The notes beneath the pieces were generated by a model that made no database searches, had not been told where the DNA came from, and was given only the letters and a program-made list of their open reading frames with translations. The position numbers and the translations under genes are program-made. DNA of 53,262 nucleotides from Deltaproteobacteria bacterium (lineage in GTDB: Bacteria; Desulfobacterota; Binatia; UBA9968), in assembly GCA_016193465.1 (NCBI GenBank), contig JACPSE010000170.1, positions 1 to 53,262 on the forward strand, given 5' to 3'. Below are positions 26,755-34,527 of the stretch, piece by piece (position 1 is the first letter of the stretch; every line of letters starts with the position of its first letter).

Positions 26755-29700
26755 ATGCAGTGGGGCTCTCCTCTATCCTTTCTTCTCCTCTTAGCTGCTG
26801 TCCCTTTCATTCTCTTTCTTCACAGCCTCAAGCCGAAGGGGACCAAAATCAGGACCACGGCGCTCTTTCTCTGGGAGCGGGTCTTGAGGGAGCGGCCTGT
26901 AGGGAAGAGAATCGGGTGGTTGTTAAGGAAGAACCTCCTTCTGATTCTGCAGATCCTCATTGCCGCGATCCTGATCATGGCCCTGGCCGATCCCTCGCTC
27001 CGGCGCTTCGGAGTTGCTACCGGTGATGCCGTCGTCGTGATGGATATGAGCGCGAGCATGAAGGCCGCGGGCCGCGCGGGGACTCGCTTTGATGAAGCCC
27101 GCAAGGAGCTTCTCTCTCTCATCGATGCCATGCCCTCTGATCAGAAAATGATGGTGATCGGCGCCGGCCCCATTCCGAGGATTTTATCCCCTTTTACGGC
27201 GGACGAGAAAAGGCTCAAGGATCTTGCGAGGAGTCTTCAGCCTACCGACGCCCCCGGACAGGTCAAAGAGGCGATCCTCCTTGCCCATTCGTTTTTAAAA
27301 CAGGAAAGCCGCGATCGAGTGGTTGCGCTCAGCGATGGCGCTTTTGACGGGGCCGAAGAGCTCCCCTGGCATTCATCTCATCTCCGTTTGGTGCGAGCGC
27401 AGGGAAAAAGCGAGAACGTCGGTATCACGGGTTTTGAGTTCCGCCGCGTTCCAAACAGCGCAAGGGATTATGAGATCATGGTCCGCGCCAAAAATTTCAC
27501 TCTCCGTCCGCTCCGCGCCCCGCTTACCTTGACGATAGGAGAAAAGAAATGGATAGAGGAGAGGATCGAGCTAGCCCCCCAGGAAAGCCGCGTCTTGATC
27601 TATCCCTATCGAGGGGCTTTGGGGAAAAGGGCCACGGTCTCTCTGGGAATTGAAGACGATTTTCCAACCGATAATCGGGCTTTTCTAACGCTCGCCGAAT
27701 CCCTTCCTATCCGTCTCCTCTATGTAGGCAAAGGCAATTCCTACTTGGAGCCTCTGTTTCGTTCCTTCTCTGATGTTCAGGTTACCCGTGTAGATCGAGT
27801 AGCCACTGACTTTTCTTCGTCTCGGCACAGTGATTTCGATGTCATTCTCCTCGATGGAGTCCCTTCACCGCCCCTGGCGCGGGGTAACTTCATCCTCATC
27901 AATACGATTGGAGAAGGGCTGCCGGTGCATGCGGCGGGCAAGATGCGAGATCCCCGGCCCGTTCCTTCCGTTGCCCATCATCCTCTAACCGAGGGGGTTC
28001 GTCTCGACGATCTCCGTATTAGAGAGGCCTCGCATCTTATTCCCACGGGGGGAGGGGTCGTCCTGGCCCGTTCCCAGGAGGGACCCCTGATCTTCGCATA
28101 CGAGAAGGGGAGGCTTAGAGTTTTGCTTTTCGGGTTTGATCTGCTGGCATCGGACTTGCCTTTGCGGGTCGCTTTTCCTGTGCTTCTCCATAATGCCTTT
28201 GACTGGTTCCAGCCGAAAAGAGTTGAATTCCCAGCGACGAAGATTCAGGCAGGGAAGCCCTATCTCCTCCATCTCCATGAAACAGAGGATCAGGTCGAGG
28301 TGCTGAGCCCTTCAGGCAGGAGAGAGATTCTCAAGGCGGCCTCAAATCCGCTACCCTTTACCGACACCTCGGAAGCCGGATTTTACACCTTCAAGACTGG
28401 CAGCAGGGAGGGAGAGTTTGCGGTCAATTTGCTGAGCGAAAGCGAGTCCCAAATCAGCCCGCGCGTTCATGCGCAAGAGGCCGCCGGTGAAAAAGGGGAA
28501 ACGGGGGAGAGGGCGGAAGCGCGACTTTCACTCTGGCCTTTCTTTCTCGTCGCAGTTTTTGCGCTGTTGTTGCTCGAAGGATTTTTAGCTCTGCGGAGTG
28601 GAGGATTTTTTTATCCTCTGCTCTTTCGTCTGCTGTCTCTCTTGGCGCTTGGTTTCGCCCTCTTCAACCCGAGAATTTTCAGGGACACGGACGCCTTGGA
28701 TGTGGTCTTAGGCGTCGATTTTTCCCGCAGCGTAGGACAGGAAGGGAAAGAAAAGGCCCTGGATATCCTTGAGGAGGCTCGTCGGAATAACCGGCCTGAC
28801 ACGAGGGTGGGACTGCTCTTTTTCGGCCGCCAGCCAGCGTGGGAGTTCTTCCCGCGTAGTCAGCCGGACCTTGCGGATCTTTCCCCGCAAGTGGCCAGGG
28901 AAGAGACCGATATCGAGACCGCGCTTCAGGCCGCCCTGGCCCAGGTAGGCGAAGGACGTCAGGGAAAAGTCCTCCTAATTTCCGACGGCAATGAAAACCG
29001 CGGCGAGGCATCGCGGGCGATTCCCCTGCTTCGTTCCCACGGTGTTCCGGTTTGGGTTCTTCCGATCAGCCTCTCTCGCGGCCGGAACGAAGTCTATCTC
29101 AGCGATCTGCTCTTGCCGCATCAGGTGGACAGCGCCGAGGGCTTTGAGGTGAAGGGAGCCATTGAAAGCCTCCGCGATGCTCCTGTCCGGGTAAGGCTGC
29201 TGCGCAACGGGACTATCCAAAGGGAAGAGGCATTAACCTTGAAGAGAGGCACCAACTGGGTGGGCTTCAAGCAGAGCTTAAAAGATCAAGGGAGTCATAC
29301 CTTTGAGCTTCTGATCGAGTCTCCAGAGGATACCCTGCCGGAAAACAATCGCCTTCAAGGAGTGGTCGAGGTCCGGGGCCCGCCAAGAGTGCTTTATCTT
29401 TATTCCCGGGGCGATAGTCAGCGCTTTATGGCTCGCGTCATCAGAGTTCAGGGATACTCGGTGGCTGAGTCTCTGGCACAGGAGGCTTCTCTTTCCCTGC
29501 CCGAAATTTCAACTTTTGATCTCTTAGTTCTCGATAATGTTCCCGCCTATCAACTCTCTCAGGCGAAGATGGAGACCATAGAGCGATACGTCAGGGACCT
29601 TGGGGGCGGCCTGGTTGTCATTGGCGGCCCGCAGAGCTACGGGGCAGGGGGATACTACAGCACCCCGCTGGAACGCATCCTTCCGGTTGAGATGAGGCCG

Positions 29701-31083
29701 CCTTCCCGTCTCGACCTTCCCCATGTGGCGCTCCTTTTTGTCCTGGATAAGTCAGGAAGCATGGGGGCGGGACCACCGGGAGCAACCAAGCTGGACTTAG
29801 CCAAAGGAGCGGCCCTGGCCGCGGCGGATCTGCTGAATCCCTCCGACCAAGTTGGCATCCTTGCCTTTGACGCGGGCTGGGACTGGGTTCTTCCCTTTCG
29901 CCAGGTGGGAAAGGGGGAGTGGATCTCCGAAGGGCTGGCTTCCGTTCAATCCGACGGCGGCACGGACCTCTATAAGGCCATGGTCGAAGCCCATCGCGTC
30001 TTCTCTGCGAAGGCGGCAGCGATCAAACATCTCTTGGTTCTTTCGGATGGGCTGACGGATAAGGCAGATTTTGAGTCGCTGGCAAAGAAGATGGTGCGTG
30101 AAGGGATCACGGTATCGACAGTCGCTCTCGGTCAGGATGCCGATGTTGCCCTGATGTACGAGATTGCCAAGACCGGCAAAGGAAGGACTTATGTGACTGT
30201 CGATCCAAAGACCATTCCGCAAATATTTACCACGGAGACCCTTCTGATCTCCCGGGATCTCCTGGTCGAGAAGCCGGTTAATCCTCAAGTCGTAAGCTCT
30301 GCGGGGCCGCTTAAAGGCTTCGCGCGAAAAAAGTTCCCCTTGCTCCGGGGCTATGTCCTCACTCATCCGAAGCCTCGCGCCGACCTCTTGATGAAGGCAG
30401 AGGAAGATCCCCTCTTGGTCTCCTGGCGCTACGGCCTGGGGACGGTTTCAGCCTTTACTTCGGACCTGAGCGGGCGCTGGGGAAAGGAATGGGCGTCGTG
30501 GGAGGATTTTCCGCAGTGGGCCGGTCAGCTTACGCGAAGCTCTATGAGAAAAATGCCGGATCATAGGATACGCACCGAGCTTAAACAGGAAGGAGAGGAG
30601 GTCAAGGCTATTGTCGATTTCGTGTCGAAGGAAGGAGGCTTTGTCAATCACCTCAAACTTAGGGGCAATCTGGCGGGCCCTCACCAGACCACTCACGTAA
30701 GTTCCTTTCAGCAGATCGCACCGGGACGCTATGAAACCAGCTTTTCCGCTTCACAAAGAGGAGTTTATTTTCTTACGATCCATGATGAGGGGGAAAAGGG
30801 CGAGACCCCCGCAGCCGTCACCGTGCCCTTTATTGCTCCCTATCCTAAAGAGTACCGTGAGTTAAAGCCCAATACGGCTTTGCTCAGCCGCCTGGCCGAA
30901 GAGACCGGCGGCGAGACCTTGGACCCTGACAAAATGGAGGAAGGATTAAAGCGTCTCTTCACCCCTGACCCCAAGAAGGGCCGATCGGTTCAAGAAACCT
31001 GGTGGCCTCTATCCGGCCTAGGCCTTTTTCTGTTCCTGGCGGATTTGGCGCTTCGAAGATGGCCGGGGATACAGAGGCCTTGA
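26755..31083 (+). CDS. Giant triple-VWA membrane protein (BatA-like fusion)
   Basis: This is a 1442-residue protein. It begins like BatA-type proteins: a membrane span near residues 5-25, another near 62-78, then a VWA domain with metal site DMSAS (about 97-101). A long beta-rich part follows, with a membrane segment near 592-615. A second module starts with another span (621-640) and a second VWA domain with site DFSRS (about 655-659). It continues with a GATase-like section (about 875-985, RYVRDLGGGLVVIGGPQSYG) and a third VWA domain with site DKSGS. A last span lies near the C-terminus. ATG 26755 is eight bases from GAGG. It looks like a fusion of two neighbouring Bat-operon genes, and all three metal sites are intact. 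Confidence 0.88.
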   Translation: MQWGSPLSFLLLLAAVPFILFLHSLKPKGTKIRTTALFLWERVLRERPVGKRIGWLLRKNLLLILQILIAAILIMALADPSLRRFGVATGDAVVVMDMSASMKAAGRAGTRFDEARKELLSLIDAMPSDQKMMVIGAGPIPRILSPFTADEKRLKDLARSLQPTDAPGQVKEAILLAHSFLKQESRDRVVALSDGAFDGAEELPWHSSHLRLVRAQGKSENVGITGFEFRRVPNSARDYEIMVRAKNFTLRPLRAPLTLTIGEKKWIEERIELAPQESRVLIYPYRGALGKRATVSLGIEDDFPTDNRAFLTLAESLPIRLLYVGKGNSYLEPLFRSFSDVQVTRVDRVATDFSSSRHSDFDVILLDGVPSPPLARGNFILINTIGEGLPVHAAGKMRDPRPVPSVAHHPLTEGVRLDDLRIREASHLIPTGGGVVLARSQEGPLIFAYEKGRLRVLLFGFDLLASDLPLRVAFPVLLHNAFDWFQPKRVEFPATKIQAGKPYLLHLHETEDQVEVLSPSGRREILKAASNPLPFTDTSEAGFYTFKTGSREGEFAVNLLSESESQISPRVHAQEAAGEKGETGERAEARLSLWPFFLVAVFALLLLEGFLALRSGGFFYPLLFRLLSLLALGFALFNPRIFRDTDALDVVLGVDFSRSVGQEGKEKALDILEEARRNNRPDTRVGLLFFGRQPAWEFFPRSQPDLADLSPQVAREETDIETALQAALAQVGEGRQGKVLLISDGNENRGEASRAIPLLRSHGVPVWVLPISLSRGRNEVYLSDLLLPHQVDSAEGFEVKGAIESLRDAPVRVRLLRNGTIQREEALTLKRGTNWVGFKQSLKDQGSHTFELLIESPEDTLPENNRLQGVVEVRGPPRVLYLYSRGDSQRFMARVIRVQGYSVAESLAQEASLSLPEISTFDLLVLDNVPAYQLSQAKMETIERYVRDLGGGLVVIGGPQSYGAGGYYSTPLERILPVEMRPPSRLDLPHVALLFVLDKSGSMGAGPPGATKLDLAKGAALAAADLLNPSDQVGILAFDAGWDWVLPFRQVGKGEWISEGLASVQSDGGTDLYKAMVEAHRVFSAKAAAIKHLLVLSDGLTDKADFESLAKKMVREGITVSTVALGQDADVALMYEIAKTGKGRTYVTVDPKTIPQIFTTETLLISRDLLVEKPVNPQVVSSAGPLKGFARKKFPLLRGYVLTHPKPRADLLMKAEEDPLLVSWRYGLGTVSAFTSDLSGRWGKEWASWEDFPQWAGQLTRSSMRKMPDHRIRTELKQEGEEVKAIVDFVSKEGGFVNHLKLRGNLAGPHQTTHVSSFQQIAPGRYETSFSASQRGVYFLTIHDEGEKGETPAAVTVPFIAPYPKEYRELKPNTALLSRLAEETGGETLDPDKMEEGLKRLFTPDPKKGRSVQETWWPLSGLGLFLFLADLALRRWPGIQRP

Positions 31084-31095
31084 CCCACCTAACCC

Positions 31096-31127
31096 GACCA
31101 GTTAGAATTGGTCATAATTTAGACCAA
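31096..31127. promoter_or_regulatory. Operator/promoter of the toxin-antitoxin pair
   Basis: Three half-sites alternate in direction with exactly eight bases between them: gacca (31096-31100), tggtc (31109-31113) and gacca (31122-31126). The second and third form the perfect inverted repeat ttggtc-N8-gaccaa. A -10-like CATAAT (31113-31118) lies between them. The layout fits autorepression by the antitoxin encoded just downstream. Confidence 0.65.
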
Positions 31128-31147
31128 AGTCAAAAAGGGGGGAATCC

Positions 31148-31408
31148 GTGAAAGTTCTACCTCTGTCAGAGGTGAAGACTAAGCTCAGCGAGCTTGTTGA
31201 TGTGGTGGAGCGCCGCGACGAGACGGTTACTGTTACCCGCAATGGTAAGCCTGTTGCCGTTATTGTCAGTAAGGATGAGTATGATGGCTGGCGGGAGACC
31301 ATCGAGATCATGAAAGATGCTGACTTTATGAAGGAGATTCGCGCGGGGATACGGGCCCTCAAGCGTACAAAGAAACGCTACACTCTTGACGAGCTGTTCG
31401 CTGATTAG
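31148..31408 (+). CDS. Phd/YefM-type antitoxin
   Basis: This 86-residue protein opens with LPLSEVKTKLSELVDVVERR and continues with VTVTRNGKPVAVIVSKDEYD, the standard DNA-binding N-terminal fold of Phd/YefM antitoxins. Its charged C-terminus would wrap the toxin. The GTG start follows a run of six Gs. The toxin gene starts ten bases after its stop, and the symmetric operator upstream matches the usual autoregulation of such pairs. Confidence 0.93.
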   Translation: MKVLPLSEVKTKLSELVDVVERRDETVTVTRNGKPVAVIVSKDEYDGWRETIEIMKDADFMKEIRAGIRALKRTKKRYTLDELFAD

Positions 31409-31417
31409 CCTCTTATC

Positions 31418-31708
31418 ATGCCGGCTCCCACCCTTAAGGTCCCGGACCAGGTTCGGGATCTCATCCGGCAGTTGCATCCAGATCTAAAACGTAAAGTGCG
31501 GGCGGCTCTCTCGGATATCCTCGAAGATCCAGCCTGTGGCAAGCCACTGGAAAGGGAGCTTAAAGGCTATTGGAGTTTACAAATAGGAAGACACCGCGTC
31601 ATTTACCGTCCTGACGAGAAGGGTACCGAGATTGTTGCAATAGGTCCCCGTAAGACAATTTACGAAGATGCGGCACGACAGGTCCTTCACGGGGAGGCGA
31701 AGACCTGA
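31418..31708 (+). CDS. RelE/ParE-superfamily toxin
   Basis: This 96-residue basic protein contains VRDLIRQLHPDLKRKVRAAL, then CGKPLERELKGYWSLQIGRHRVIYRPDEKG, the core of RelE/ParE-type toxins. The residues RHRVIYR match the RelE strand that usually carries catalytic arginines, so a ribosome-dependent mRNA nuclease is more likely than a gyrase poison. That choice is an inference. It forms an operon with the antitoxin. Confidence 0.92.
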   Translation: MPAPTLKVPDQVRDLIRQLHPDLKRKVRAALSDILEDPACGKPLERELKGYWSLQIGRHRVIYRPDEKGTEIVAIGPRKTIYEDAARQVLHGEAKT

Positions 31709-31848
31709 AGTTACATAACGATACCGAGAGATCGCGTTCATGCAGAGGTTCAGATGGCAACTGACCCTGCGGAGATCGCCTTGGCCACACTGACGTCAGT
31801 TGACAGCGTCACCGGAAAGAAACCGGCAGGATTGGATCTGCACGTGCG
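31709..31848 (+). other. Spacer with a possible gene-end remnant
   Basis: A short frame reading ...DRVHAEVQMATDPAEIALATL... is open from about 31726 and ends in TGA overlapping the ATG of the next gene (31849). I do not recognise it. It could be the 3' end of a gene removed by recombination, or chance. No promoter stands out. Confidence 0.3.
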
Positions 31849-32793
31849 ATGATAGAAGGCAAGCCAAATCGGCCTGACGGCTCCCGCAATATGATCCTTG
31901 CGGCTGCTTTCGCAGGGGTACTTTTGGTGCTCGCTTGGACATTATTCCTGGAGCACGCTGCGGTCGACGATCCTGTCCGCTCACACGAAAGTATCGTCCA
32001 GGTCTTTCGAGATGGCCGTTTTTTCATCGCATTTGCGATCATGCTTGTCCAAGTAGTCTTGTCTTCTGTCATAGGCGCTGCGATAGGAGTGACTGTCGGC
32101 TCTATTATTCGTCGTAGCTCTTCATGGTTGTCTCAAGGGGCACTTCGGTTTGTTTCCTTCGGACTTTGGTTTTCATTTTGTTTCTTTTGGGTCCTTCCGA
32201 TTTGGAATCCCGGAAAAGTGGATCAGGTTGACGCGGCTTTTTTAATAGCAGGTTTCGTCGTAGGTGTGCTCGCAATCCTGCCGACAACAGCTTTGTCAGC
32301 CTGTTATTATTTTCTCTCCGTCTGCGAGCTGTCCGACAGCCTAGAACGAGGCGGAACCTGGAAGTACACGCTGAGAGAAACTATCCTGTTGGCTCTATTG
32401 GCCTCTCTTATTTTCCAAGTGTGGATTCATCCTTACGGATGGAATTGGTTTGATTTCATTGTCTCAAAAAGTTCGGCGGCAGGTTATCTGGTGGTTATCC
32501 TTCTTGTGGGGTTTCTCTTCTTGGTGGAATTGATTTTTAAGTCGGGATTCAAGAACGCGGCTACAAGGCGGGGGGCGATCATTATCAAAGAGGTACAAAA
32601 TAGGAATTGGAACTCGCTCTTGGAATCTGTCCTGTTTGTAGGGAGTTGCATGGTCTTGTGGCAATTAGCGAGCGTGCCCCTTGCGAAATATTTTCTCATT
32701 AGTTCTCCAGCGAACACGCTCACGGCTGCCTATCGCATCCTGACCGATAAATTAAACATTGCGGGAATAGAGTTTATTCGCTGGGAGGATTAG
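31849..32793 (+). CDS. Permease-like membrane protein, probably truncated or chimeric
   Basis: This 314-residue polytopic protein has a first half like a binding-protein-dependent permease of the nitrate/sulfonate type. ESIVQVFRDGRFFIAFAIML is followed by several spans and a degraded EAA-like loop (SDSLERGGTWKYTLRETILL). Near residue 265 a second copy seems to begin (VLWQLASVPLAKYFLISSPA, like the N-terminus of SsuC-type permeases) but stops after about 45 residues. The last residues, KLNIAGIEFIR, match the start of a DUF2007 domain whose remainder lies in another frame just downstream. The DNA is visibly A+T-richer than its surroundings (two 60-base lines at 32101-32220 are about 42-45% G+C by hand count). 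It is probably acquired and decaying. Confidence 0.55.
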   Translation: MIEGKPNRPDGSRNMILAAAFAGVLLVLAWTLFLEHAAVDDPVRSHESIVQVFRDGRFFIAFAIMLVQVVLSSVIGAAIGVTVGSIIRRSSSWLSQGALRFVSFGLWFSFCFFWVLPIWNPGKVDQVDAAFLIAGFVVGVLAILPTTALSACYYFLSVCELSDSLERGGTWKYTLRETILLALLASLIFQVWIHPYGWNWFDFIVSKSSAAGYLVVILLVGFLFLVELIFKSGFKNAATRRGAIIIKEVQNRNWNSLLESVLFVGSCMVLWQLASVPLAKYFLISSPANTLTAAYRILTDKLNIAGIEFIRWED

Positions 32794-32794
32794 G

Positions 32795-33016
32795 AATACG
32801 TACCTTGCTAGCGCGGTAGGCGAGATTCCGCCAATCGAGTGCTGGTCGGAACTCTGGGTTGTAGATGACGCCAAATACCCCGCGGCTGCGGAGACTCTGG
32901 AGAAGGCCCTGGCTCCGCTCGGGCCTGTTAAGAGGCCTTGGCGATGCGAAAAGTGCGGTGAGGAGGTAGAAGGTCAATTTACCGAACGCTGGAACTGCGG
33001 GAATAGTAGGCGTTAG
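32795..33016 (+). pseudogene. DUF2007 zinc-ribbon protein remnant
   Basis: A 73-codon frame without a start reads NTYLASAVGEIPPIECW, then SELWVVDDAKYPAAAETLEKALAP and finally CEKCGEEVEGQFTERWNCG. This matches the DUF2007 (putative signal-transducing protein) domain plus its C-terminal zinc ribbon. The N-terminal strand-helix (…AGIEFIR) is present but in the frame of the upstream permease-like gene, so a frameshift at about 32781-32792 separates the two parts. In the ribbon the cysteine normally before WxCG is Arg, a further sign of decay. Confidence 0.7.
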
Positions 33017-33235
33017 CGGGGGATCGTCTAAAGCGCCAACGGAGATGGAGTCGCGTTTGTTCTTGGATCTTTGGCGAGGGCGCGACATGTGATAGAAATA
33101 GAATGCGATGTCGTCCCGTAGCGCAAACTTCACGACGCCTCGCAGGGACTTCGAGCTGGCGCTGGTCCTGCGTGAATAGAGGGCGGCGATGGAGGGGGCG
33201 GGGCTCGACTGAAGTCCAATCGGGAAGCAAAGGCG
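33017..33235. other. Spacer before the DOPA-dioxygenase-family gene
   Basis: No convincing gene or repeat was found in these 219 bases. Long frames on the minus strand run across this spacer and the coding genes on both sides and match no family I know. A weak aaagg lies before ATG 33236. Confidence 0.4.
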
Positions 33236-33589
33236 ATGGCGAAAGAGAGTCCCAAGATCAGAGGTTATCATGCCCACATCTATTATGACCCCGCCACGCG
33301 GGATGCCGCTGGACGCGTGCGTGAAGGGCTGGCCCGGTTTGATGTCCGGCTTGGGAGCTGGCACGACGAGCCGGTGGGGCCGCATCCGAAATCGATGTAT
33401 CAGGCGGTTTTTTCGCCGGACCAGTTCGCTGAGATCGTCCCGTGGCTCATGCTCCATCGTGAAGGACTCGATGTCCTGGTCCATCCGGAGACCGGGGACA
33501 CCGTCAAGGACCACCTGGAGCACTCCCTGTGGCTGGGGAAAAAGCTCGATCTCGATATTAAGCCCCTGCGAAAATCTAGTAGCCGCTGA
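33236..33589 (+). CDS. DOPA 4,5-dioxygenase family protein
   Basis: This 117-residue protein has the compact fold of the DOPA 4,5-dioxygenase/aromatic ring-opening family. GYHAHIYYDP lies near the start, PHPKSMYQAVF in the middle, and LMLHREGLDVLVHPETGD with DHLEHSLWLG near the end. The conserved histidines (HAHIY, HR, HP) are the likely metal or substrate ligands. Fungal and plant-like members cleave catechols; bacterial members are mostly uncharacterised. It sits alone between the decayed patch and era. Confidence 0.88.
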   Translation: MAKESPKIRGYHAHIYYDPATRDAAGRVREGLARFDVRLGSWHDEPVGPHPKSMYQAVFSPDQFAEIVPWLMLHREGLDVLVHPETGDTVKDHLEHSLWLGKKLDLDIKPLRKSSSR

Positions 33590-33603
33590 CGAGGAGATAG
33601 ATC

Positions 33604-34527
33604 GTGTCCGCAGAACAGACCCATAGCGCCGGGCAAGCGGCTGAGCCCCACCGCTCCGGAGTGGTCGCCATTGTAGGCCGGCCCAACGTGGGGAAATCGA
33701 CGCTCCTTAATCAACTCTTGGGAGAGAAAATCGCCATCGTCACTCCCAAACCCCAGACCACGCGCAATCGCATCACCGGAATCAGAACGACACCGAACTC
33801 TCAGATTATTTTTCTCGATACTCCCGGAATCCATCGAGCGCATTCACTCATGAACCGGCGCATGGTCGATGTTGCCCTGAAGACCCTACAAGAGGTTGAG
33901 GGAGTCCTCTGGCTGATCGATGCCCGCGAGGGACTGCGGAGAGAAGACGAAGACATTGCAGGCACGTTGAAGGAGTCCAAGGCCGTGACGCTTATCCTGC
34001 TTAACAAAATGGATCTCATCTCTAAAGGGAGACTCCTCCCGCTGATGGAGCGTTGCTCCGCTCTGTTGCCCGGCAGGGAGATTATCCCGGTCAGCGCTCT
34101 TAAAGGGGAGAATGTTTCCCTGGTTCTGGGACAAATCGAGAAATTCCTGCCCGAAGGTCCCAGTTATTATCCCGAGGGCGAGGCCACCGATCAGACCGAG
34201 CGCTTCGTCGCCTCGGAGTTCATAAGGGAGAAGATTTTTCTTCTGACGCGAGCGGAGATTCCCTATGGGACAGCGGTGACCATCGACGAGTTCGTGGAGA
34301 AAAAAGAGAAAAGCTTGATTGTCATCAAGGCCACCATCCATGTGGAGCGGGAAGCTCACAGGCCGATTCTCATCGGCAAAAAGGGGGCCATGCTGAGAGA
34401 GATTGGCAGAGAGGCCAGGGAGGAACTAGAGTCGCTGCTCGGTTGCAAGCTCTTCTTAGAGCTTTTTGTTAAAGTTAACAGAGGGTGGACCCGGGATCCC
34501 CACGCGTTGACGGAAATGGGCTTATAG
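33604..34527 (+). CDS. era: GTPase Era
   Basis: Era binds the 3' end of 16S rRNA and is needed for 30S ribosome maturation. The 307-residue protein has G1 GRPNVGKS (25-32), G3 DTPG, G4 NKMD and the switch segment QTTRNRITGI. A C-terminal KH domain follows with GKKGAMLREIGREAREEL. The GTG start follows GAGGAG. The stop is directly followed by the der start codon, which implies coupled translation of the two ribosome-assembly GTPases. Confidence 0.98.
   Translation: MSAEQTHSAGQAAEPHRSGVVAIVGRPNVGKSTLLNQLLGEKIAIVTPKPQTTRNRITGIRTTPNSQIIFLDTPGIHRAHSLMNRRMVDVALKTLQEVEGVLWLIDAREGLRREDEDIAGTLKESKAVTLILLNKMDLISKGRLLPLMERCSALLPGREIIPVSALKGENVSLVLGQIEKFLPEGPSYYPEGEATDQTERFVASEFIREKIFLLTRAEIPYGTAVTIDEFVEKKEKSLIVIKATIHVEREAHRPILIGKKGAMLREIGREAREELESLLGCKLFLELFVKVNRGWTRDPHALTEMGL

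Noticed and set aside
32774-33523. A 249-codon minus-strand frame
   Set aside because: It is mostly the mirror of the DOPA-dioxygenase-family gene and the DUF2007 remnant, and no part matches a known family.
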